Positions 6,549-11,627 of a DNA stretch of 11,627 nt are shown here, piece after piece (the first letter of the stretch is position 1; the number at the start of each line of letters is the position of its first letter). The notes beneath the pieces were generated by a model. It searched no databases. It saw only the letters and a program-made list of their open reading frames with translations, and was not told the DNA's origin. The translations under genes and the position numbers were made by a program. Origin of the DNA: Mycetohabitans rhizoxinica HKI 454 (GTDB lineage Bacteria; Pseudomonadota; Gammaproteobacteria; Burkholderiales; Burkholderiaceae); NCBI RefSeq assembly GCF_000198775.1, contig NC_014722.1:566299-577925 (forward strand), in the 5' to 3' direction.

Positions 6549-6664
6549 GCCTTCACCATGACTGGAATGCTGGCGACCATTAGCGTGACCCGCGTGGCCA
6601 GTGCGGCGACGCGCGGGTTCAACCGGCTCAGCTCGTCAACATACTGGCGCATGCTGGCCTCGTC
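6545..6664 (-). pseudogene. cobU: cobU 3' remnant (truncated adenosylcobinamide kinase/guanylyltransferase)
   Basis: CobU (CobP) phosphorylates adenosylcobinamide and converts it to adenosylcobinamide-GDP. The last 38 or so codons of a gene normally near 180-200 codons survive. The frame reads QYVDELSRLNPRVAAL, then TRVTLMVASIPVMVKA, and stops at 6545. This matches the conserved CobU end, FxDxxGRLNQxLAAxxxxVxLMVAGLPxxxK, including the R-L-N and the hydrophobic V-T-L-M-V strand. The Walker A and guanylyltransferase regions are gone. The stop overlaps the btuF start codon (ATGA), which implies that cobU and btuF were originally coupled. Upstream the frame runs into thioesterase sequence in another frame, so the junction is about 6650-6664. 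Confidence 0.7.
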
Positions 6665-6912
6665 GTGAACCCGCGCGCGTTCTCCGGCAGTTGCGCAACG
6701 CACGCATAGCCGCATGCGGTGTCCGCCAGCCCAACGACCGTGGCAGCATGCCAGTACCCGTTCGGCGCGAGCAGTTCCGCGCGCACCGCCAACTCGGCGA
6801 CCAAGCGGTCCTGCTGCAACTCGCGCACGCGCAGGCCGAGCAGTTCGGGAAGCCGGCCTTGCTGGCGCGCCGCCAGCGATTCGATAAAAACGTCCGGGCA
6901 CAATGAACTCAT
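6628..6912 (-). pseudogene. truncated PaaI-family hotdog thioesterase
   Basis: The ATG at 6912, preceded by AGGA, opens a frame reading MSSLCPDVFIESLAARQQG and continuing to ENARGFTT near residue 84. It contains the PaaI/YdiI-type core: LAPNGYWHAATVVGLADTACGYA, where N-G-x-W-H-A and L-A-D-T-A-C-G are the hotdog active-site and dimer-helix region. Family members are about 140 residues and continue after GFTT with I-E-x-K-x-N-x-L-G strands. Here the frame instead hits unrelated codons (a shifted reading of cobU) and stops at 6628 after ten more residues. The last beta strands of the hotdog fold are therefore missing and the product is probably non-functional. The substrate would be an unknown acyl-CoA. 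Confidence 0.75.
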
Positions 6913-7026
6913 TAAAGATCCTGAAAGAAGTGCCGAATGGGTCAAGTTCTTTGATAATAGCTGGATTCGGCTGAGTAATTGGATGGGCCTAACGGCTATG
7001 TCAAGCCATTGATCCTGGGGGAATTC
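6913..7026. other. divergent intergenic region between the thioesterase remnant and the ParA-family gene
   Basis: These 114 bases are AT-richer than their surroundings and must hold the promoters for both directions. The minus strand has a good TTGACA (plus 7000-7005) but no convincing -10 at 16-18 bp. A TATTAT on the minus strand and a GATAAT on the plus strand fall near 6953-6960, also without clear partners. The GGGGGA before 7027 serves the ParA-family gene as ribosome-binding site. The minus-strand promoter here is now the likeliest source of btuF transcript, reading through the pseudogene scar. Confidence 0.4.
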
Positions 7027-7650
7027 ATGACGGTCATCGTTGTCGCTAATCCCAAAGGCGGTGTGGGTAAGAGCACGCTGTCGACGAATCTAGCAGGCTA
7101 TTTCGCGTGGCGCGGCGAGTGGGTGGCGCTTGCCGATCTGGACAAGCAGCAATCATCGCGATTATGGCTGGATCTGCGGCCCGACACGCTGCCCAGGATC
7201 GAGCCGTGGGACATGAGCGGGGAGCGCAGTACCCGGCCGCCAAAGGGATTCGAGCATGCGGTCGTCGATACGCCGGCCGGCTTGCACGGCCCACGCCTGA
7301 ACCTGGCGCTGTCCGTCGCCGACAAGGTGTTGGTGCCGCTGCAACCGTCGATGTTTGACATTCTCGCCACACAGCACTTCCTGCAGCGACTGGCGCATGA
7401 GAAGGGCGGGCGTAAGGGCGGCATCCAGATCGGCGTGGTCGGCATGCGCGTGGACGCCCGCACCCGTTCGGCGGAGCAGTTGCATCGATTCGTCGACGGG
7501 CTCGGCCTGCCGGTGCTTGGCTACCTGCGCGATACGCAAAACTATGTGCAGCTGGCTGCGCATGGCCTGACGTTATGGGATGTGGCGTCGAGCCGGGTCG
7601 ACAAGGACCTGGAGCAGTGGCAGTCGGTCGTCGCGTGGGCCGAGCAATGA
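7027..7650 (+). CDS. orphan ParA/MinD-family ATPase
   Basis: This 207-residue cytoplasmic protein has the deviant Walker A motif KGGVGKST (residues 10-17), with the signature first Lys, a switch I-like ADLDKQQSS (36-44) and a Walker B-like HAVVDTPAG (77-85). ParA/MinD ATPases form ATP-dependent dimers on DNA or membrane to position cargo. There is no C-terminal amphipathic helix typical of MinD and no ParB gene or parS site beside it, so it is an orphan member, perhaps positioning a protein complex. Relatives are often labelled cobyrinic acid a,c-diamide synthase because of the shared P-loop fold, but it lacks the glutaminase domain of CobB/CobQ and is not a B12 enzyme. The start at 7027 has GGGGGA upstream; the frame is open to 6979. 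Confidence 0.85.
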   Translation: MTVIVVANPKGGVGKSTLSTNLAGYFAWRGEWVALADLDKQQSSRLWLDLRPDTLPRIEPWDMSGERSTRPPKGFEHAVVDTPAGLHGPRLNLALSVADKVLVPLQPSMFDILATQHFLQRLAHEKGGRKGGIQIGVVGMRVDARTRSAEQLHRFVDGLGLPVLGYLRDTQNYVQLAAHGLTLWDVASSRVDKDLEQWQSVVAWAEQ

Positions 7651-7686
7651 GCCGCAGGGATGGCGCGGGACGCCCGGCCGCATCGC

Positions 7687-8079
7687 TCAGCGCGCGTCCC
7701 AGTTCTGCGTCGGTACGTGGTCCCGGGTGTCCTTGATCGTATTGCGTTCGTCGCAGAACACCAGGTTCGGCTTGAAGCCATGACGCACGTCGGCGTCGTC
7801 GACCAGCGCGAAAGCGGCGATGATGATGAGGTCGCCCACCTGCGCGCGGCGCGCGGCGGACCCGTTCAGTGAGATCATGCCGCTGCCCCGTTCGCCGCGG
7901 ATCGCGTAGGTGGTCAAGCGTTCGCCGTTATTGATGTTCCAGATGTCGATCTGCTCGTTTTCCGCGATGTTGGCGGCCTCGAGCAGATTTTCGTCGATCG
8001 CACAGGAACCTTCATAGTGCAATTCACAGTGCGTGACGGTGGCGCGGTGAATCTTCGATTTGAGCATCGTACGTTGCAT
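7687..8079 (-). CDS. panD: aspartate 1-decarboxylase PanD
   Basis: PanD decarboxylates L-aspartate to beta-alanine, the amine substrate of PanC in pantothenate synthesis. The product is 130 residues, normal for the family, starting [17 protein letters not shown]. The self-cleavage site G24-S25 in HYEGSCAID is present; cleavage makes the pyruvoyl cofactor at Ser25. [20 protein letters not shown] is also conserved, and the protein ends DHVPTQNW plus three residues. The ATG at 8079 has GGAGA upstream; the frame is open further to 8148, but homology starts here. It follows panC after 108 bases and converges with the ParA-family gene. Confidence 0.96.
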   Translation of the reverse strand: MQRTMLKSKIHRATVTHCELHYEGSCAIDENLLEAANIAENEQIDIWNINNGERLTTYAIRGERGSGMISLNGSAARRAQVGDLIIIAAFALVDDADVRHGFKPNLVFCDERNTIKDTRDHVPTQNWDAR

Positions 8080-8121
8080 GAGGGTCTCCGGTAAGGGGGG
8101 GCTCCGGTACTGCGGTGTGCC

Positions 8122-8150
8122 CCGTGCCGTGCGTTTCGGATAGGGCACGG
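8122..8150. other. hairpin in the panC-panD gap
   Basis: CCGTGCC (8122-8128) and GGCACGG (8144-8150) can form a 7-bp stem with a 15-base loop in the 108-base gap between panC and panD. No T run follows, so a terminator is not supported. The function is unknown; it could affect panD mRNA stability or be fortuitous in G+C-rich DNA. Confidence 0.3.
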
Positions 8151-8187
8151 CGCGCGAGCAAAGGGGCCAGCGGATCGGCGTGGGCGG

Positions 8188-9926
<1,739 letters not shown>

Positions 9927-9927
9927 G

Positions 9928-10113
9928 TTAGAAATTCTGGTAGTACACGTAGGGCGTCTGCGGCACGCGTGCCTGTTGCTGGCGCGTGCGCTCGTCCAGA
10001 TCGATCGGCGCCTTATCCCACAGCAGTGCGCGGCCGTTGCGTTGCTGTTCCTCGAGCTCCGGATGTTGCTGTTTGAGCTGGGTCAGGAATTGGGTGATGT
10101 CCGACTGATACAT
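9928..10113 (-). CDS. DUF3460 family small protein
   Basis: This 61-residue protein begins MYQSDITQFLTQLKQQHPEL and ends PQTPYVYYQNF, matching the DUF3460 family of about 60 residues found in betaproteobacteria. It is highly polar, rich in Gln, Arg and Glu, with no signal peptide or membrane segment. It has an L-W-D-K-x-P-I-D-L-D block in the middle. The ATG at 10113 is preceded by GGAG at a good distance. The stop is one base from the scpA start, so the two are probably one transcript. The function of the family is unknown. Confidence 0.88.
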   Translation of the reverse strand: MYQSDITQFLTQLKQQHPELEEQQRNGRALLWDKAPIDLDERTRQQQARVPQTPYVYYQNF

Positions 10114-10148
10114 GACAATACTCCGCGAACCAAAAAATCCGATCCCAG

Positions 10149-10154
10149 ATTTTA
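10149..10154 (-). promoter_or_regulatory. candidate -10 element for DUF3460-scpA
   Basis: The minus strand reads TAAAAT, five of six matches to TATAAT, 35 bases upstream of the DUF3460 start. The best -35 is TTCCGG at 16 bp, a weak match. A plus-strand tamA promoter must lie in the same region up to 10330; an AATATAGG stretch at about 10273-10280 is the only AT-rich candidate seen there. Confidence 0.35.
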
Positions 10155-10330
10155 CCGCAAGCTTCCAGGCCCGGAACAAAGGGGGCGGGCTGCTGCTCCA
10201 ATGGCGCAACCTGGCACCGGCCAGCGCAGGGCGTCGGTCATGCCTGAGCTCCTGGCGCGTGTGGTATGTTTCAATATAGGTTTGTCCATTCGCGCCACCA
10301 CCGCTGCCACGCTGACCGCCATGCTCAACG

Positions 10331-11627
10331 ATGGAGTTCGATTTGCCACGTAGTTCTCCCGGGCTGCCTTGCGGTGTCACGCGATGCGTGCGAGCAATAC
10401 GCACGCGAACGCATGCGGCGTGCCGGGCGCTGCGATGCGCTGCAATGGTCGTGCCACTGATGGTGCCTGGCGCCGCCTTGGCCAAGTACGACGTGGATAT
10501 CGACGCGCCGTCCCATTCGCTGCGCAAGCTGCTGCGCGCTCACCTGGATGTGTCGCGTTTCGCTAAGCGAAATGACATCTCGGATGAGCAATTCGAATTT
10601 CTCGTGACGGCGGTGCCGCAGCAAGTGCGCGATCTACTGTCCACTGAAGGGTATTTTGAGCCGGTGGTGCGCACTGATGTGCGCGCTGGCAAGCGTCGCG
10701 CGGTGACCGTGTATGTGGAGCCGGGCCCGCGCACGCATGTGTCGGCGATCGAATTGTCGTTCACTGGACCGATGCTGACCGAGGCGCCCGAACAGGAAAA
10801 GGCGGTACGCAGCGCATTCGGGTTGACCCGTGGCGAGCCGTTCACGCAGGCGGCGTGGGACGAGGCCAAGAAAGCCTCGCTCAAGACGCTGCAGTCGTAC
10901 CGTTACCTGGGCGCGACGATCGCACATTCGCAAGCGCGGATCGACCCTCGTACCCACGAGGCGCGATTGAGCATCACGTATGAGAGCGGGCCGACGTTTA
11001 CCCTCGGGCCGCTTGATGTGTCCGGCACGCGGCGCTATCCGCAATCGATTATCACGAACGTCAACCCGCTGGGTCCCGGCGAAATCTACAGCGCCGAGCG
11101 CATCGCCGAGCTGCAGCGGCAAGTGCAGAACACGCCGTACTATGCCAGCGTCGGCATCTCGGTCGATGACGACGTCAGCAAGCCGCAGCACACGCCCGTG
11201 CACGTCAAGGTCAGCGAATACCAGTACAACGCGGTGCGTACCGGCATCGGTTATTCGTCCGATACCGGCGGACACATCCAGGGGGCATACTCGTACCTCG
11301 ATATGTTCGGTGCTGCCTGGCCTTTCAGCTTCTCGGGCCGGTTGGACCAAACGCAGCAATATGGGCAGGTTCAGTTGTCGATGCCACCGGGACCGCGCGC
11401 GTGGACCAACACGCTGCTCGGCTCGTACACGCGCACCGACGTGTCGGGCACCGATATCCATAGCGCGCGGGTCGGCGCACAGCGCACGCGCACGTCGCAG
11501 AATATCGACTACAACTACCAGGTGCTGTTCTACCTGGATCGCCTGGACCAGAACAGCGCCGGACCCACCGTGAGCCGCGCGCTCGTGCCGTCGTGGTTGT
11601 GGACCCGACGGAACGTCGACGATCCGG
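10331..11627 (+). CDS. tamA: translocation and assembly module outer-membrane protein TamA (partial, 3' end outside window)
   Basis: TamA is an Omp85-family outer-membrane protein that works with TamB in envelope biogenesis, including insertion of some outer-membrane proteins. The frame is open for 432 codons and runs off the window. The ATG at 10331 is the most upstream start after a stop at 10313; no clear ribosome-binding site precedes it, and a GTG at 10388 is an alternative. A basic n-region and hydrophobic stretch end in MVVPLMVPGAALA, with cleavage predicted after Ala51. Then come POTRA repeats (residues about 52-270, including GYFEPVVRTDVRAGKRRAV and FTLGPLDVSGTRRYP) and the start of the beta barrel (VRTGIGYSSDTG, SYLDMFGAAWPFSFSG). 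BamA is less likely, because only about three POTRAs fit and the N-terminus matches TamA. tamB may follow outside. Confidence 0.85.
   Translation, partial: MEFDLPRSSPGLPCGVTRCVRAIRTRTHAACRALRCAAMVVPLMVPGAALAKYDVDIDAPSHSLRKLLRAHLDVSRFAKRNDISDEQFEFLVTAVPQQVRDLLSTEGYFEPVVRTDVRAGKRRAVTVYVEPGPRTHVSAIELSFTGPMLTEAPEQEKAVRSAFGLTRGEPFTQAAWDEAKKASLKTLQSYRYLGATIAHSQARIDPRTHEARLSITYESGPTFTLGPLDVSGTRRYPQSIITNVNPLGPGEIYSAERIAELQRQVQNTPYYASVGISVDDDVSKPQHTPVHVKVSEYQYNAVRTGIGYSSDTGGHIQGAYSYLDMFGAAWPFSFSGRLDQTQQYGQVQLSMPPGPRAWTNTLLGSYTRTDVSGTDIHSARVGAQRTRTSQNIDYNYQVLFYLDRLDQNSAGPTVSRALVPSWLWTRRNVDDP

Noticed and set aside
7027..7650. ParA-family gene as a cobyrinic acid a,c-diamide synthase (B12 synthesis)
   Set aside because: That label arises from the shared P-loop fold. 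The protein is only 207 residues, has the ParA deviant Walker A and lacks the glutamine amidotransferase domain of CobB/CobQ.
7667..7700. GGGACGC/GCGTCCC inverted repeat as a bidirectional terminator between the ParA-family gene and panD
   Set aside because: The stem is only 7 bp with a 20-base loop, there is no T run on either strand, and one arm lies within panD coding sequence.
10634..11461. Long minus-strand open frame opposite tamA
   Set aside because: It is rich in Arg, His and Val without any recognisable motif, and the plus strand encodes TamA POTRA and barrel sequence across the same region.

Overview
The window is a G+C-rich chromosomal segment of a Burkholderia-type betaproteobacterium. 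This is inferred from near-textbook Burkholderiaceae proteins (PanC, PanD, ScpA, ZapA, a DUF3460 protein), the zapA-6S RNA arrangement and the gene set around a vitamin B12 uptake locus. The scars of several deletions suggest a lineage undergoing genome reduction. A host-associated relative such as Mycetohabitans is a guess, not shown by the sequence.

Left end (1-965): a 6S RNA on the minus strand follows zapA, which overlaps an upstream small coiled-coil gene by four bases. A short intergenic region with an inverted repeat separates this unit from the divergent B12 locus.

B12 locus (1021-6912): a good sigma70-type promoter leads into a cobalamin riboswitch with a possible hairpin expression platform, then btuB, btuC and btuD on the plus strand. 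btuF lies convergently on the minus strand. Together these encode an apparently complete uptake route: outer-membrane receptor, periplasmic binding protein, permease and ATPase. Around and between them lie fragments of the nucleotide-loop assembly (salvage) genes: a cobT start fused to a cobS end, the two ends of cobC around a missing middle, and the tail of cobU joined to a truncated PaaI-type thioesterase. The fragments keep overlaps expected of functional operons (btuD/cobT, cobS/cobC, cobU/btuF), which argues they are in-place deletion scars. The simplest reading is that the organism kept import of finished cobalamin and lost, at least here, the ability to complete cobinamide or cobyric-acid-derived precursors.

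Right half (7027-11627): an orphan ParA-family ATPase gene converges on a minus-strand run of housekeeping genes: a DUF3460 protein, scpA (condensin kleisin), panC and panD (pantothenate synthesis). Divergent from that run is tamA, an Omp85-family outer-membrane assembly factor, which is cut by the window end.
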